From Deinococcus sp. KSM4-11 (GTDB taxonomy: Bacteria; Deinococcota; Deinococci; Deinococcales; Deinococcaceae), in assembly GCF_004801415.1 (NCBI RefSeq), contig NZ_SSNX01000001.1, positions 744,001-808,000 of the forward strand: DNA of 64,000 nucleotides. Reading direction: 5' to 3'. The first letter of the stretch is position 1. Every line of letters starts with the position of its first letter. This document shows positions 37,201 through 46,985 of the stretch, in pieces. A program made the position numbers and the translations under genes. The notes under the pieces were generated by a model. That model made no database searches. It saw nothing but the letters and a program-made list of their open reading frames with translations, and was not told where the DNA came from.

Positions 37201-37493
37201 ACACCACCCTGACGCGCGAACTGGAGCTGGAAGGCCTCGCCCGCGATCTCGTGCGCGGCGTGCAGGAGGGCCGCAAGCAGGCGGGCTTCCAGGTCTCGGA
37301 TCGCATCACCCTGCACCTCGACGTGACCGGTGACGCCCTCGCCGCAGCCGAGGCGTGGCAGGAGTACCTGATGTCGGAAACGCTGGCCGAGACGCTGGTA
37401 TTCGGAACGGCCGACGGCCACCGCGCCGAAGTCGAGGGTGGCGCTGCGTACCTGGAACGGGTGGAACGCGACGGATCAGTCAGCGAAGCGTAG
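34293..37493 (+). CDS. ileS: Isoleucyl-tRNA synthetase with GIHH signature
   Basis: A 1066-residue IleRS, the length of the eukaryote-like IleRS2 type rather than the ~940 residues of classical bacterial IleRS1. Class I landmarks: PPTANGMPG-IHH at residues 56-66, the CP1 editing insert (about 190-390), KMSKSKGN at 609, and a C-terminal anticodon domain. The HXGH signature reads G63-I-H-H66: the first and third positions are swapped. Such GXHH variants have been described in IleRS2 enzymes with very high mupirocin resistance. A strong AAGGAG site precedes the ATG. Expression is under an isoleucine T-box. Confidence 0.95.
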   Translation: MTTSDNTQMFRPVESNPSFPRLEEALLRWWQEKQIFQRSLEQTADGTPYTFYEGPPTANGMPGIHHVESRSLKDLFPRFKTMQGYYVARKAGWDTHGLPVEIAVEKKLGLNSKREVEAYGIDKFNAQCRETVFEYEQEWRRFTERMAYWVNLDEPYMTLHPNYIESVWWSVKELDTKGLLYKGFRVAPYCPKDGTTLSNAEVSDGYKDIQDPSIYVTFTLRDPAALGLEAGAAFLVWTTTPWTLPYNVGVALHPDFEYVAAKDKDGRTLILARSLLTEVLGEAAEVVKAFRGTELERVAYEPPFTEAYDAEGEGKTVWISGLDTYVSDSDGTGIVHTAPAFGEDDMRLARNYGLPVIVGVDETGKHRFGPWQGVFFRDANSDIVRDLRARGVMWREKNFVHSYPHCWRCGTPLMYYATESWYLNNTRLKGRLIELNQTIDWHPAHIKNGRYGGWLENLIDWNLSRNRYWGTPLPVWEAEDGEYRVIGSFAELAELSGRSDIAGPDFDPHRPFVDDVTFEQGGKTFRRVPYVMDVWYDSGSMPFAQHHYPFENREVFERGGFPADYIAEAIDQTRGWFNSLHQIGTMVFDSVAFKSVICAGHFLDEKGQKMSKSKGNVLNPWEVFDLYGADAARWYTYVSAPPELSRRVGLNTIGESFRSYFLTLWNTYAFFVLYANLDRPDLQAAPPVEERPEVDRWLLAKVQALITTVTDALNVYDPTASSRALQEFVVEDLSNWYVRRNRRRFWTGDGRVDVSAYATLHYALITVTQLTAPFTPFLAETLYQNLVRSVTPDAPESVHLGSWPVVDETLGASTLVGEMDAVLRVVSLGRAVRGQTGLRQRQPLPKVMLRARTVEQTAALGRFTDQIKEELNVKDVELLDQYADLVSYQLRPNLPLLGKKFGKAVPQVRAALLAADASEVARAVRDGKFFEVVAPTGERFELGSDEVLVDAKSPDGYAAMEEAGYLVAFDTTLTRELELEGLARDLVRGVQEGRKQAGFQVSDRITLHLDVTGDALAAAEAWQEYLMSETLAETLVFGTADGHRAEVEGGAAYLERVERDGSVSEA

Positions 37494-37513
37494 GCGGAGT
37501 TCCGGTCGGGCCG

Positions 37514-38356
37514 TTATCCCACCGGGCAGGCCATGAACCCGAAAGTGCCCGGTCCGACGTGCGCGCCGATGACCGGGCCGATCAGCTGGACGCGGCCCTT
37601 GCGGACATTCAGGCCGCTGGAGGTGACGGCCGTTCGCAGGGCGGAGATGCGGCCCGTGTCGCGCCCAGCGTGGGCGATTGTGACGCTGATCGCCTCATGC
37701 CCGAAGCGTTCCCGGAGTTTTTCCAGCATGTCGTGATGCGCCTCATCGGCCTTGATGCGGCGCACGGCCTTGAGTTCGCCATCGCTGAACTGAAGGATGG
37801 GCCGCACGCCCAGCATGTTCGCCATGAACTCCTGCGCCCGGCCGATCCGGCCCCCACGGCGCAGGTATTCCAGCGAGGGAACACTGAACTCGGCCGACAT
37901 CGTGCGGCGCACCCGCTCCACGGCCTCGGTCACGTCGGTGGGCCGGCCGCCCGCGTTCACGCTGTGCTGGGCCGCCATCACAGCCTCGGCCAGCGGCGTG
38001 GAGGCCAGGCCGCTGTCGATCACGTGAATGCGGTGTCCGCCGTCCATGTCCTGTGCCGCCTGCCGGGCCCGTGCAACTGTATCGGACAGCTTGCCGGAGA
38101 GGTGGATGGACACGACCTCATCGTGCGTGCGGAGCAATTCATGGTACTTCGCCGTGAATACCTCGGTCTCGACGGGAGCCGTGGTGGCCATTCCGCCGGT
38201 TTTCATGTGGTCATACACCGCATCGGGATCGACGTCTTGCCAGTCGAACAGGCTGCGTTCCCGCAGGTTGACCGTCAGGGGCACGATATGGATGCCGAGC
38301 TGACGAGCGTGTTCCGGCGGCAGGTCACAGGTCGAGTCCGTGAGGATGGCGATCAC
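37514..38356 (-). CDS. DegV-family fatty-acid-binding protein
   Basis: A 280-residue DegV protein beginning IAILTDSTCDLP, with TTAPVETEVF, IHLSGKLSDT and HVIDSG in the N-terminal half and GRIGRAQ further on. DegV/FakB proteins hold a fatty acid and present it to a FakA kinase for phosphorylation. No fakA is in the window. GTG start. It converges closely on ileS (20 bases) and is divergent from bshA. Confidence 0.88.
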   Translation of the reverse strand: MIAILTDSTCDLPPEHARQLGIHIVPLTVNLRERSLFDWQDVDPDAVYDHMKTGGMATTAPVETEVFTAKYHELLRTHDEVVSIHLSGKLSDTVARARQAAQDMDGGHRIHVIDSGLASTPLAEAVMAAQHSVNAGGRPTDVTEAVERVRRTMSAEFSVPSLEYLRRGGRIGRAQEFMANMLGVRPILQFSDGELKAVRRIKADEAHHDMLEKLRERFGHEAISVTIAHAGRDTGRISALRTAVTSSGLNVRKGRVQLIGPVIGAHVGPGTFGFMACPVG

Positions 38357-38506
38357 AAGGAAAGTGTGATGTGTAGATCCTGATCTGTCGGTGAGATTTT
38401 CCTGTTCTTCATGGATGGATCTTCATGAATGAGCAAGCAGCCCAGAATGACAGAGTGGGCACAGGCTGACGAAATACCGGCAGTTCGACCGCTATACTCC
38501 GCACCC

Positions 38507-38569
38507 ATGCACGTTCTCATCACCCACATCGGGAGTCATCAGTCAGCTCCGACCTGGAATGGACTGTGA
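38507..38569 (+). CDS. Leaderless 20-codon ORF coupled to bshA
   Basis: ATG at 38507 lies eight bases after TATACT (38493-38498), so the mRNA probably begins at or beside it. The peptide starts [12 protein letters not shown]. Its TGA overlaps the GTG of bshA (GTGA). Together these suggest that bshA is translated by reinitiation or coupling after this leader. Confidence 0.5.
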   Translation: MHVLITHIGSHQSAPTWNGL

Positions 38570-39690
38570 AGGTCGCCGTCCTGTGTCACGCCAGTGCCGG
38601 AGGTTCCGGCGTGGTGGCCACGGAACTTGGGCTGATGGTCGCCCGGGCGGGTCACGAGGTGCATTTCGTGGGCACTGCACAACCGTTCCGGCTGTCCGGC
38701 CACGGCGGCATGCGCGGCCCATATTTCCACCAAGTAAGTTCCTTCGCCTACGCCCTCTTTGAGCAGCCGTACCCGGAACTGGCCGCCGCGAACACCCTCA
38801 CGGAAGTCATCCTCGAACATGACATCCAGCTGTCGCATGCGCACTACGCGATTCCACATGCTACCGCAGCCATCCATGCCAAGGCCATCACCGGCCGGTC
38901 GCGGGTGATGACCACTCTTCACGGAACTGACGTCACGCTCGTCGGCGCGGAACCCGCCTTCCGGCATACGACCCGGCACGCGATCGAACGCAGCAACCAT
39001 GTCACTGCCGTCTCGACATTCCTGGCCGACCAGACGCGCGAGGTCTTTGGCGTCGACCGTGAAATCGAGGTCATTCACAACTTCGTTGACGGCGACCGCT
39101 TCACCCGGATTACCGATCCGGCCGTTCGCGCCCGCTTCGCTCATCCGGACGAGGCGCTGCTGGTTCACGTCAGCAACTTCCGACCGGTCAAACGCACCGA
39201 GGACGTGGTGGAGGTCTTTGCGCGAGTGGCCAGTGAGATGCCCGCCCGTCTGCTGATGGTCGGAGACGGCCCTGATCGGCCGCGGGCCTTCGAACTCGCC
39301 CGACAGCTCGGCGTGATTGGCCGCACGCACTTCCTGGGCTCCTTCCCCGATGTCGAGACGGTGCTCGGGATCAGCGACCTCTTCCTCCTGCCAAGCTCCA
39401 AGGAGAGTTTCGGTCTGGCCGCGTTGGAAGCCATGAGCTGTGAGGTTCCGGTCGTCGCAGCGCGGGCTGGTGGAATTCCGGAGGTCGTCGACGACGGGCT
39501 GACGGGCGTCCTCTGCCCGGTCGGAGACGTGGACGGCATGGCGCACGGTGCCCTGCGGATCCTGCGGGATCGGGACATGTACACCACCATGGGCCGCGCG
39601 GCACGAGAAGCCGCACTGACACGCTTCCATCCGCATCGGATCGTGCCCCAATATCTTGCGGCATACGGACGCACAATTGGGAACACGTAA
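38566..39690 (+). CDS. bshA: N-acetyl-alpha-D-glucosaminyl L-malate synthase
   Basis: A 374-residue GT4 glycosyltransferase, first enzyme of bacillithiol synthesis, joining UDP-GlcNAc to L-malate. Typical stretches are [35 protein letters not shown] and IEVIHNFVD (all BshA-like), then the GT4 donor site [14 protein letters not shown]. Bacillithiol is the low-molecular-weight thiol of Deinococcus. The GTG start overlaps a 20-codon leader ORF. A PIG-L deacetylase that could do step two is at 53.2 kb. Confidence 0.92.
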   Translation: MKVAVLCHASAGGSGVVATELGLMVARAGHEVHFVGTAQPFRLSGHGGMRGPYFHQVSSFAYALFEQPYPELAAANTLTEVILEHDIQLSHAHYAIPHATAAIHAKAITGRSRVMTTLHGTDVTLVGAEPAFRHTTRHAIERSNHVTAVSTFLADQTREVFGVDREIEVIHNFVDGDRFTRITDPAVRARFAHPDEALLVHVSNFRPVKRTEDVVEVFARVASEMPARLLMVGDGPDRPRAFELARQLGVIGRTHFLGSFPDVETVLGISDLFLLPSSKESFGLAALEAMSCEVPVVAARAGGIPEVVDDGLTGVLCPVGDVDGMAHGALRILRDRDMYTTMGRAAREAALTRFHPHRIVPQYLAAYGRTIGNT

Positions 39691-39810
39691 TTCCTTAGTT
39701 GTGAGCCTAAGCAACAGAGGGGTCACAGTCCCATCATATCCAGTTATTGAGATTATCCTTCAGACAACGAAATTGTTTCTGGCATTCAGTGATGCCCGAA
39801 ATGGCTTACC

Positions 39811-40377
39811 TCAGCGACGCATTCGGATCGTCACCGGCTGGTCGCCGGTGAAGGCTCGCACGGTCACACCTCGTCCGACGTCGATCAGGAACGCGTTCCA
39901 GCCACGTTTTAGGGACGCCTGGTATCCCCGGTTGGCCGTCACCAAGACGTCTCCACTAACCCAGGTGACGAACAGCGTCGCGTTGCCCGCGGAGGGTGGC
40001 ACCTCCCGCATGGTCTCCCCGTCATCGTAGTGACCGTTGGCATTCTGATCGCGGTAGGCGAAGAACTTGAGTTCAGCCGCCTGAACGGGGGTGCTCACGG
40101 TGACCGGGTCGATCACGCCGGGCCAGGAGATGTTCTGCGGCGTGAGGCTGACCTGGGCGCGGGCAGGCGGCACCGTCTCGGGCACCTGCAACTGAAAGCG
40201 GCCATTCTGCACCGGCACACTCACGAACTCCTGTAAGGGCTGCCCGTACGGAGTCACCACGAAGCCCCCGATGCGGGTGTCTGGGCCCACGCCATCGGCC
40301 GTGCCCGCCACGGTCAGGGCTGCACCGTGACCGGCGGCCAGGGCAAGCAGGACGGGCAGGGAGTGGGAGGGCTTCAT
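39811..40377 (-). CDS. Secreted beta-rich protein with Ca-binding-like loop
   Basis: A 188-residue protein of no recognised family. A signal peptide (LPVLLALAAGHGAAL) is followed by beta-strand-rich sequence. YRDQNANGHYDDGE (about residue 109-122) fits the Asp-x-Asn-x-Asn-Gly-x-x-Asp EF-hand/dockerin-type calcium loop often seen in surface proteins. A GNATLFVTWVSG stretch follows. Monocistronic; two small hairpins lie after it (39760-39795). Probably an exported calcium-binding protein. Confidence 0.65.
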   Translation of the reverse strand: MKPSHSLPVLLALAAGHGAALTVAGTADGVGPDTRIGGFVVTPYGQPLQEFVSVPVQNGRFQLQVPETVPPARAQVSLTPQNISWPGVIDPVTVSTPVQAAELKFFAYRDQNANGHYDDGETMREVPPSAGNATLFVTWVSGDVLVTANRGYQASLKRGWNAFLIDVGRGVTVRAFTGDQPVTIRMRR

Positions 40378-40447
40378 AGCTTCAGTCTACGCAGGCAGCT
40401 GACGCGCTTGTGATGCGGGCGCCTGTCTTAGCCTTTTCACGGCGCAC

Positions 40448-40493
40448 ATGAAGCGGGGGAACGAGGCCCCCTGGCCACGCTCCCCCGCTTCAT
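40448..40493. terminator. 13-bp hairpin after sucD
   Basis: Exact arms ATGAAGCGGGGGA and TCCCCCGCTTCAT, 20-base loop containing GGCCCCCTGGCC. There is no T-tract on the minus strand. Confidence 0.7.
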
Positions 40494-40502
40494 TCGAACC
40501 GC

Positions 40503-41408
40503 TTATTGGCCGAGTGCTTTTTTCACCAGGTCGATGATTTCCGGCATGGTGTCCGCGACCGGAACGTTAGCGGCCTGGAACGCCGCGAGCTTGCTCTCGG
40601 GAGTGCCCACATCGCCCATGATGATTGCGCCCGCGTGGCCCATGCGTTTGCCCTTGGGCGCGCTGCGGCCGCTGATGAAGGCCACGACGGGCTTCTTCAT
40701 GCTGGACTTGATGTACTCGGCGGCGGCTTCCTCGTCCGCACCACCGATCTCACCGATCACGACAACCGCGTCGGTGTCGGGGTCAGCCTCGAACAGGGGC
40801 AGCACGTCCGCGAAGGTCGTGCCGATCACCGGGTCGCCGCCGATACCGACGGTGGTGCTGGTGCCCATGCCCGCATCGTTCAGCAGCTTCGCGGCCTCGT
40901 ACGTCAGGGTGCCGCTGCGGCTGATCAGGCCGATCCGGCCCGGCTTGGCGTAGATCTTGTTCGGCATGATGCCGACCTTCGCCTCGCCGTTCGTGACCAG
41001 GCCAGGGCAATTGCCCCCGATCAGGCGCACGCCCTCGCCGCCGTGGGCGCGGCTGTGCTCGTCCAACGACCGGACTTCCTGCACGGCGCGCATCATGTCG
41101 ATGGTCGGCACACCCTCGGTGATCAGGATGACCAGGGGAATGCCCGCGTGGGCCGCTTCCAGCACGGCATCGGCCGCGCCCGCCGGGGGCACGAAGATGA
41201 TCGACACATTCGCGCCGGTCGCGGCCTTCGCCTCGGCGACCGAGTTGAAGATCGGCCAGCCCTCGAAATCCATGCCGCCCTTGCCCGGCGTGACGCCCGC
41301 GACGACCTGCGTGCCGAATTCCTTCATGGCGCGCGAGTGGCTGGCGCCCTCACGGCCGGTCATGCCCTGCACGATGACCTTGCTGTTCTTGTCGACGAGA
41401 ATGCCCAT
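40503..41408 (-). CDS. sucD: Succinyl-CoA ligase, alpha subunit
   Basis: A 301-residue alpha subunit of the citric-acid-cycle succinyl-CoA synthetase. The phosphorylated His is in KRMGHAGAI, the CoA-binding N-terminus reads [12 protein letters not shown] and [10 protein letters not shown]. The ATG overlaps the sucC stop by one base (TAATG). Forms the sucCD operon and is followed by a 13-bp hairpin. Confidence 0.96.
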   Translation of the reverse strand: MGILVDKNSKVIVQGMTGREGASHSRAMKEFGTQVVAGVTPGKGGMDFEGWPIFNSVAEAKAATGANVSIIFVPPAGAADAVLEAAHAGIPLVILITEGVPTIDMMRAVQEVRSLDEHSRAHGGEGVRLIGGNCPGLVTNGEAKVGIMPNKIYAKPGRIGLISRSGTLTYEAAKLLNDAGMGTSTTVGIGGDPVIGTTFADVLPLFEADPDTDAVVVIGEIGGADEEAAAEYIKSSMKKPVVAFISGRSAPKGKRMGHAGAIIMGDVGTPESKLAAFQAANVPVADTMPEIIDLVKKALGQ

Positions 41409-42571
41409 TACTTGCTCCCCTGGCTGACGGCGTTGGCTTCCTTGGCCGCTTCGTCGGCCGCCTCGAACATGGTCGCGTACATCTGGATCAGGGGGCTGTT
41501 CACTTCGGCGAGCAGCGCCTTGGCCTCGTCCTCGGCCGTACCCGCGATGCGCATGCGCACGGGCTTGGTCAGGATACCGTCCTTCAGGGCCTGGATGACG
41601 CCCTTGGCCACCTCGTCGGCGCGGGTGATACCGCCGAAGATGTTGATGAAGATCGCCTTGACGTCGCTGTCCTTGCTGACCAGCTTGATGGCGTTGTAGA
41701 CGATCTCCGCCTTGGCGCCACCGCCGATGTCGAGGAAGTTGGCGGGTTTCGCCCCTGCGCGGTTTACGACGTCCAGCGAGGTCATGACGATGCCCGCACC
41801 GTTGCCCAGCACGCCCACGTTGCCGTCGAGTTTCACGTACGCGAACCCGTACTTGCTCGCCTCGATCTCCAGCGGGTGTTCGGCTTCCAGCTCCCGCCAG
41901 TCGGCCAGATCCTTGTGCCGGTACATGGCGTTGTCGTCGACCTCGAACTTGGTGTCGAGCGCGACCGGCACGCCGTCCGGCCCGACGAACAGCGGGTTGA
42001 TTTCGACGAGCACCGCGTCGCGCGCGAAGGCGGCCTCGCTCATCTTGACCATCATGTCCGCGATCTTGTTCAGGTTGCCCTTGAACCCGGCCTTGATGGC
42101 CACGTCGCGCGCCTCGTAGGGACGCAGGCCCGTGACTGGGTCGACGCGGTGGCGGATGATCTTCTCGGGGGTGGCGGCGGCGACTTCCTCGATCTCCATG
42201 CCGCCCTCGGCGGAGGCCATCAGGGTGAAGCTCTGCACGTTACGGTCCACGATCATGCCGACGTAGTACTCGGTGCCCGCGTCGATATCCACGGCGCGCG
42301 TGACCAGCACCTTGTTCACGGTGAGGCCCTTGATGTCCATGCCGAGGATCTTCTCGCCGTTCTCGAAGGCCTTGTCCTCGGTGGGGCTGAATTTCACGCC
42401 GCCCGCCTTGCCCCGGCCGCCCACGTGCACCTGGGCCTTGACCACGACCGGCTGGCCGTACTCGCGCGCAATGGAGCGCACCTCGTCGGGCGTCCGCGCG
42501 ACCTTGCCGTCCTGGACGTTCACGCCGAACTGACGCAGGATATCCTTGCCCTGATACTCGTGAAGTTTCAC
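41408..42571 (-). CDS. sucC: Succinyl-CoA ligase, beta subunit
   Basis: A 387-residue ATP-grasp subunit beginning [33 protein letters not shown] holds the nucleotide-binding Lys, LVEINPLFV a metal site, and [13 protein letters not shown] the C-terminal phosphate region. The GTG start follows a strong AAGGAGG site. First gene of sucCD. Confidence 0.96.
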   Translation of the reverse strand: MKLHEYQGKDILRQFGVNVQDGKVARTPDEVRSIAREYGQPVVVKAQVHVGGRGKAGGVKFSPTEDKAFENGEKILGMDIKGLTVNKVLVTRAVDIDAGTEYYVGMIVDRNVQSFTLMASAEGGMEIEEVAAATPEKIIRHRVDPVTGLRPYEARDVAIKAGFKGNLNKIADMMVKMSEAAFARDAVLVEINPLFVGPDGVPVALDTKFEVDDNAMYRHKDLADWRELEAEHPLEIEASKYGFAYVKLDGNVGVLGNGAGIVMTSLDVVNRAGAKPANFLDIGGGAKAEIVYNAIKLVSKDSDVKAIFINIFGGITRADEVAKGVIQALKDGILTKPVRMRIAGTAEDEAKALLAEVNSPLIQMYATMFEAADEAAKEANAVSQGSK

Positions 42572-42633
42572 GCCTGATGCCTCCTTGGGGTGAGGGTCGC
42601 CGCGCGACCACTGCTGTACTTTCCCGAAGAATG

Positions 42634-42639
42634 AGTATA
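42634..42639 (-). promoter_or_regulatory. Likely -10 box of sucCD
   Basis: TATACT on the minus strand, about 60 bases before the sucC start. No convincing -35 was found. Confidence 0.35.
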
Positions 42640-42771
42640 AGCGGGTCGCGCATTGCTGGCCCCCGCTTGTCCCTGTACCGGGAACAGACGCCTGCGGCGT
42701 CTCCCCTGCCCTGTGCGGTCGGTGCGCCCGGTCAGGACGGTGAATGGGGTGGCGTGTTACCGTTGCGTGCA

Positions 42772-43821
42772 ATGACAACACTGGACGAGTTGCAGGGCGC
42801 ACTGCGCCGCGCCGGGGTGGATGCCCTGTGGATCAGCGATCCTTCCAACGTGCGGGCCATCACGGGCTTCACGTCGGGCAAGGACGGCAAGGTGCTCGTG
42901 ACGCCGGATGGAGCCACGCTCTACACGGATGCGCGGTACACGGTGCAGGCGGCGGGCGAGTCGAGCGTGCCGCAGTTCATCGCCCGGCCGCCCGACACCT
43001 ACCTGCACGCCGCCCCGGCACTCAAAGGCCTTCGCGTGGGCTTCGAGGCCGATCACCTGACGGTGGTCCTGCTGGACGACCTGCGGGATCACTGGCCGGA
43101 TTCGACGCTGGTGCCCGTGCGCGGTCTCGTGCAGGGCTTCCGGCTTCGCAAGGACGAGCGCGAGCTGGACGCCATCCGGGAAGCGCAGCGGATCGCGGAC
43201 GCCGCCTTCACGCAGGTGCGGCCCCTGATCCGCCCCGGCGTGACCGAGCTGGAAATCGCGCTGGAACTGGAACTCGCCATGCGCCGCGCTGGCGCCCAGA
43301 GCGCCTTCGAGATCATCGTGGCGAGCGGGCCGAACGGAGCCAAGCCACACGGCGTGGCCTCCTCGCGGGTCATCGGGCACAACGAACTCGTCACGGTGGA
43401 CATGGGCGCGCAGGTGAACGGGTACCACAGCGACATGACGAGAACGGTGGCCGTAGGCGATCCGTCCGCCGAGTTGCGCCGCCTCTACCGCGCGGTGCTG
43501 GAGGCCGAGGAAGCGGCGGTGGCCGCCGTCGGGCCGGGCGTGCGCGCCGCCGACCTCGACCATCTGGCCCGCGACCTGCTGACCGGACACGGCCTCGGCG
43601 TGTACTTCGCGCACTCGCTGGGGCATGGAGTCGGGCTGGACGTCCACGAGGGGCCGGGCCTGCGGGGCACGAGTGAGGACGTGCTGGAACCGGGCATGGT
43701 CATCACCATCGAACCCGGCGTGTATATCCCCGAGGTCGGCGGCGTGAGGATCGAGGATCTGGTGCTGGTTACCGAGACGGGCCATGAGGTGCTGAGCCAG
43801 TCGGAGAAAGAGGTTCTGTGA
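42772..43821 (+). CDS. Xaa-Pro peptidase (M24B)
   Basis: A 349-residue metallo-aminopeptidase of the creatinase/prolidase fold. An N-terminal domain (to residue ~125) precedes the M24 catalytic domain with metal ligands in [40 protein letters not shown] and GGVRIED. It should cleave X-Pro peptides. The ATG was chosen after discarding a 65-residue extension over the sucC promoter region. Its stop overlaps the next start (GTGA). Confidence 0.9.
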   Translation: MTTLDELQGALRRAGVDALWISDPSNVRAITGFTSGKDGKVLVTPDGATLYTDARYTVQAAGESSVPQFIARPPDTYLHAAPALKGLRVGFEADHLTVVLLDDLRDHWPDSTLVPVRGLVQGFRLRKDERELDAIREAQRIADAAFTQVRPLIRPGVTELEIALELELAMRRAGAQSAFEIIVASGPNGAKPHGVASSRVIGHNELVTVDMGAQVNGYHSDMTRTVAVGDPSAELRRLYRAVLEAEEAAVAAVGPGVRAADLDHLARDLLTGHGLGVYFAHSLGHGVGLDVHEGPGLRGTSEDVLEPGMVITIEPGVYIPEVGGVRIEDLVLVTETGHEVLSQSEKEVL

Positions 43822-44351
43822 CCATGTGGGGCTGGAGTCGGGCCGCCGCCCTGATCGGCGCCGCCTTACTCGGGACAGCGGGTGCCGCCCGGGTCTACCG
43901 GGTTCAGCCGGGCGACACGCTGTGGTCGCTCGCCCGAGCAAACGGCACGACCGTGCAGGCGCTGCTCGACCTGAATCCCCGCCCGGACTCGACGTTGCGG
44001 CTGAATGAAGTGATCTTGCTGCCGGACAGGGAGGGTACAGGTACGCCAGCCGCTCAGCCGTCAGGAGCATCCACACAGTTCCCGGGGCAGGTCGGGCAGG
44101 CCGTGTATTACCCCGGCCGTCCCGACCCGAGGACGACCATGACTGCCGCGCACCTGACGCTTCCCAGGGGCACGTGGGTTCGGGTGACCCACCGCGTGAC
44201 CGGCCGGAGCGTGGACGTGCTGATCAACGACCGGGGGCCGTTCGGGATGCCGTCGAGGATCATCGACCTGTCCGAAGCGGCGGCGGCCCAGCTGGGGATC
44301 ATCGGCGAGGGCGTGGCCCCCGTGACGGTGGTCATCCTGTCCAGGCCCTGA
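43818..44351 (+). CDS. LysM and RlpA-like (double-psi barrel) exported protein
   Basis: A 177-residue protein: signal peptide ([15 protein letters not shown]), one LysM domain ([17 protein letters not shown], about residues 26-70), a Ser/Pro linker and an RlpA-type double-psi beta-barrel (about 92-175; [38 protein letters not shown]). RlpA proteins bind or cleave septal peptidoglycan lacking stem peptides. GTG start overlaps the peptidase stop; an ATG two codons later is the alternative. Confidence 0.83.
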   Translation: MTMWGWSRAAALIGAALLGTAGAARVYRVQPGDTLWSLARANGTTVQALLDLNPRPDSTLRLNEVILLPDREGTGTPAAQPSGASTQFPGQVGQAVYYPGRPDPRTTMTAAHLTLPRGTWVRVTHRVTGRSVDVLINDRGPFGMPSRIIDLSEAAAAQLGIIGEGVAPVTVVILSRP

Positions 44352-44482
44352 AGGTCGGCCCACGTGAACGTGAAGATGCCGGTCAAGGGGGCCGGGAGCG
44401 GGCGGTGTTAGAATCTTCCGGGTTTCAATCCACACACAGCTTCAACCTGATGTGTATCACCCCACCGAGGAGGATGGTTTAA

Positions 44483-44950
<468 letters not shown>

Positions 44951-44959
44951 ACCCAGCGC

Positions 44960-44984
44960 AATGGGCGGGTCGATCCCGCCCATT
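44960..44984 (+). terminator. Terminator after the YbjN gene
   Basis: Exact ten-base arms AATGGGCGGG and CCCGCCCATT with a five-base loop, followed by CTCTCG. Confidence 0.75.
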
Positions 44985-44996
44985 CTCTCGCCACGT

Positions 44997-45038
44997 TAAG
45001 TGAATCATTTCACGATCAGCGAAATCGTGAAATGATTG
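44997..45038 (+). repeat. Dispersed ~42-bp element, copy 6 (ybjN-pepF)
   Basis: TTAAGTGAATCATTTCACGAT, seven-base loop, ATCGTGAAATGATTG. Here the two right-hand half-sites form a perfect 14-bp stem (AATCATTTCACGAT and its complement), while the left GTGA-N6-TCAC palindrome is also intact. It lies between converging genes. Confidence 0.7.
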
Positions 45039-45088
45039 TCGCCCCCATCGGCTCCTCAAGTGCGTCTACGTCTTCACCCCTCCACCAT

Positions 45089-46897
45089 TCACCGCTGGGC
45101 CAGCAATTCCTCCAATCGATCCACATACCTGGCCAGTGTGCGGAACGTTGCCTCGACCGGTGCGGCGCTCAACATGTCCACCCCCGCTTCTTTCAGGGCG
45201 TCGATGGGATCGAGGCTGCCGCCGGACTCCAGGAAACGCACGTAATTCGTGCGCGCGGCGACCGGATCGTGGTCGAACTGTTCCAGCAGCTGGTGGGCCG
45301 CGCTGATCCCGGTCGCGTACTGGTAGGCATAGAAATTGGCGTACAGGTGGGTCGAGAACTGGGCCCACATGATGCCGCTGCGCTCGCGATCCATGGTCAC
45401 ACCCTCGCCATACCCCTGCTGAAGGAGACCGGCGGTCAGATCGATCAGTTCAGGAGCGCTGAGTGTTCCCCGCGCCTCGATGCGGCGGTAACACTCCAGT
45501 TCGAAGGCCGCAAGGGTGGGCATGATGAAGAAGTAGCGGTGGAAATTTGAAAGCGCCTCCTCAATGATCTGCACCTCAAACTCGGTATCGCCGGCGGCGC
45601 GGGCCTGCCGCAGCAGATGCTGGCGCACCATGGCCTGGTTGAAATTGCTGGCGACTTCGGCGTGGAAGAGGGTGTAGCGCGGCACGCTGTACGGGTGGGC
45701 GCGGCTTGACAGGAGCGAATGCATGGAGTGCCCGATCTCGTGTGCCAGGGTGGAGTAGGAATTCATGGTGCCGTTCCAGGTCATGAAGATGAACGGCTTG
45801 ACCCGGCCTCCCCCGTTCGAGTACGCGCCCTGACGTTTGCCGTCGTTCTCGGCGTAATCCACCCAGCGGCCGGTGGTCAGACCCTCGCGCATCTCACGCA
45901 CGTAGTCGTCGCCCAGCGGAGCCATGCCCTCGGCGATCCATTCGACCGCCTGGGGATAGGACACCTCGCGGCTGGGCACCAGCGCGGCCTTCACATCGAA
46001 TTCGCGCAGTTCTGGCAGCTTCAGCCAATCCCGCCGGACGCGCCAATAGCGGTGCCACGTGGGTGTGTTCGAGCGGTAGGTGTCGAGCAGCGTGGTGACG
46101 ACCTGCGTCGGGATGGCATCGGGCGCGAGACTGGCCGTGATGGTGTCCGGGTACCTCCGCGCGCGCGCCAGGAACACGCTCTGACGGACGTTCGTGGCGT
46201 ACATGGCGGCCTGGGCGTGCCGGACGGCCAGATGGGCGTCGGCATACTGTTCCCAGGCCTCCCGCCGGATCTCGCGGTCGGCCGAGGCCGTCAGGCGATC
46301 CACGTTGCCCTGGGTAACGGACTCGCCGCCGGCCGTGCCGAAGCGCAGATCCATGTTCGCGAGGGCCGGGTGAATGCCACGCTCGCTGGCGAAGGGGGCC
46401 TGCACCGCGCCAAGCAGGGCTTCGATCTCGGCCGACCGGACGTGCGGGCGGTTGCGCAGCATGCGCTCCAGGCGCACGCGCTGGTCAGCGAAGTCAGGGC
46501 GGGCCAGCCAGCCCGCCAGGGTGGCCTCCGGAATGGCCAGCAGTTCCGGCTGGGCAAACGCAGTGACGCTTCCCAGCTGGGCCAGCAGGCCGTTGGCCCG
46601 GTCCCTGCGTGCCCCGGCCACGGCGTCGCGGCCATCCACACTGGCCGTCATGGAGGCATACGACGCAAACCGCTGCATCCGGAGTTGCACGGCGTCCGCG
46701 TCCGTGAGGTAGGCCAGCAGCGCTTCAGGCGTTTTGGCGAGCTGCCCACGGTGGCGATCCAGGGCGTCGATGTCGGTGGGCAGACGATCTCCCTCGGCCT
46801 CCCAGTCGGCGGGCGTAGCATAGAGCGCCTCGATATCCCAGGTCTGTTCTTGCGGGACGTCGGCACGGGCAGGCAGGGCCTTCACAGCGGCAGTCAT
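45089..46897 (-). CDS. pepF: Oligoendopeptidase F-family (M3B) peptidase
   Basis: A 602-residue zinc metallopeptidase. The HExxH motif is [12 protein letters not shown], with the third ligand Glu in [12 protein letters not shown]. The all-helical fold cleaves short oligopeptides in the cytoplasm. The ATG beginning MTAAVKALP was chosen; eight more codons upstream lie close to the palindrome at 46925. Divergent from the MFS gene. Confidence 0.92.
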   Translation of the reverse strand: MTAAVKALPARADVPQEQTWDIEALYATPADWEAEGDRLPTDIDALDRHRGQLAKTPEALLAYLTDADAVQLRMQRFASYASMTASVDGRDAVAGARRDRANGLLAQLGSVTAFAQPELLAIPEATLAGWLARPDFADQRVRLERMLRNRPHVRSAEIEALLGAVQAPFASERGIHPALANMDLRFGTAGGESVTQGNVDRLTASADREIRREAWEQYADAHLAVRHAQAAMYATNVRQSVFLARARRYPDTITASLAPDAIPTQVVTTLLDTYRSNTPTWHRYWRVRRDWLKLPELREFDVKAALVPSREVSYPQAVEWIAEGMAPLGDDYVREMREGLTTGRWVDYAENDGKRQGAYSNGGGRVKPFIFMTWNGTMNSYSTLAHEIGHSMHSLLSSRAHPYSVPRYTLFHAEVASNFNQAMVRQHLLRQARAAGDTEFEVQIIEEALSNFHRYFFIMPTLAAFELECYRRIEARGTLSAPELIDLTAGLLQQGYGEGVTMDRERSGIMWAQFSTHLYANFYAYQYATGISAAHQLLEQFDHDPVAARTNYVRFLESGGSLDPIDALKEAGVDMLSAAPVEATFRTLARYVDRLEELLAQR

Positions 46898-46924
46898 ACC
46901 TGAGGCTAGCACTCGCCTCACGTT

Positions 46925-46942
46925 TTCTGAATTGATTCAGAA
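46925..46942. promoter_or_regulatory. Palindromic operator candidate between pepF and the MFS gene
   Basis: TTCTGAAT-TG-ATTCAGAA is a perfect 8+8 dyad. It contains the -35 (TTGATT) of the MFS promoter, a position suited to a repressor. Confidence 0.55.
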
Positions 46943-46959
46943 GGCGGCGGGTGTAAGCT
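46933..46959 (+). promoter_or_regulatory. MFS exporter promoter
   Basis: TTGATT, 15 bases, then TAAGCT preceded by TG. An ATG nine bases on (46969) opens a six-codon ORF that ends in TGA overlapping the MFS start. Confidence 0.5.
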
Positions 46960-46985
46960 CAGGTCAGCATGACCGGACGGTACCC

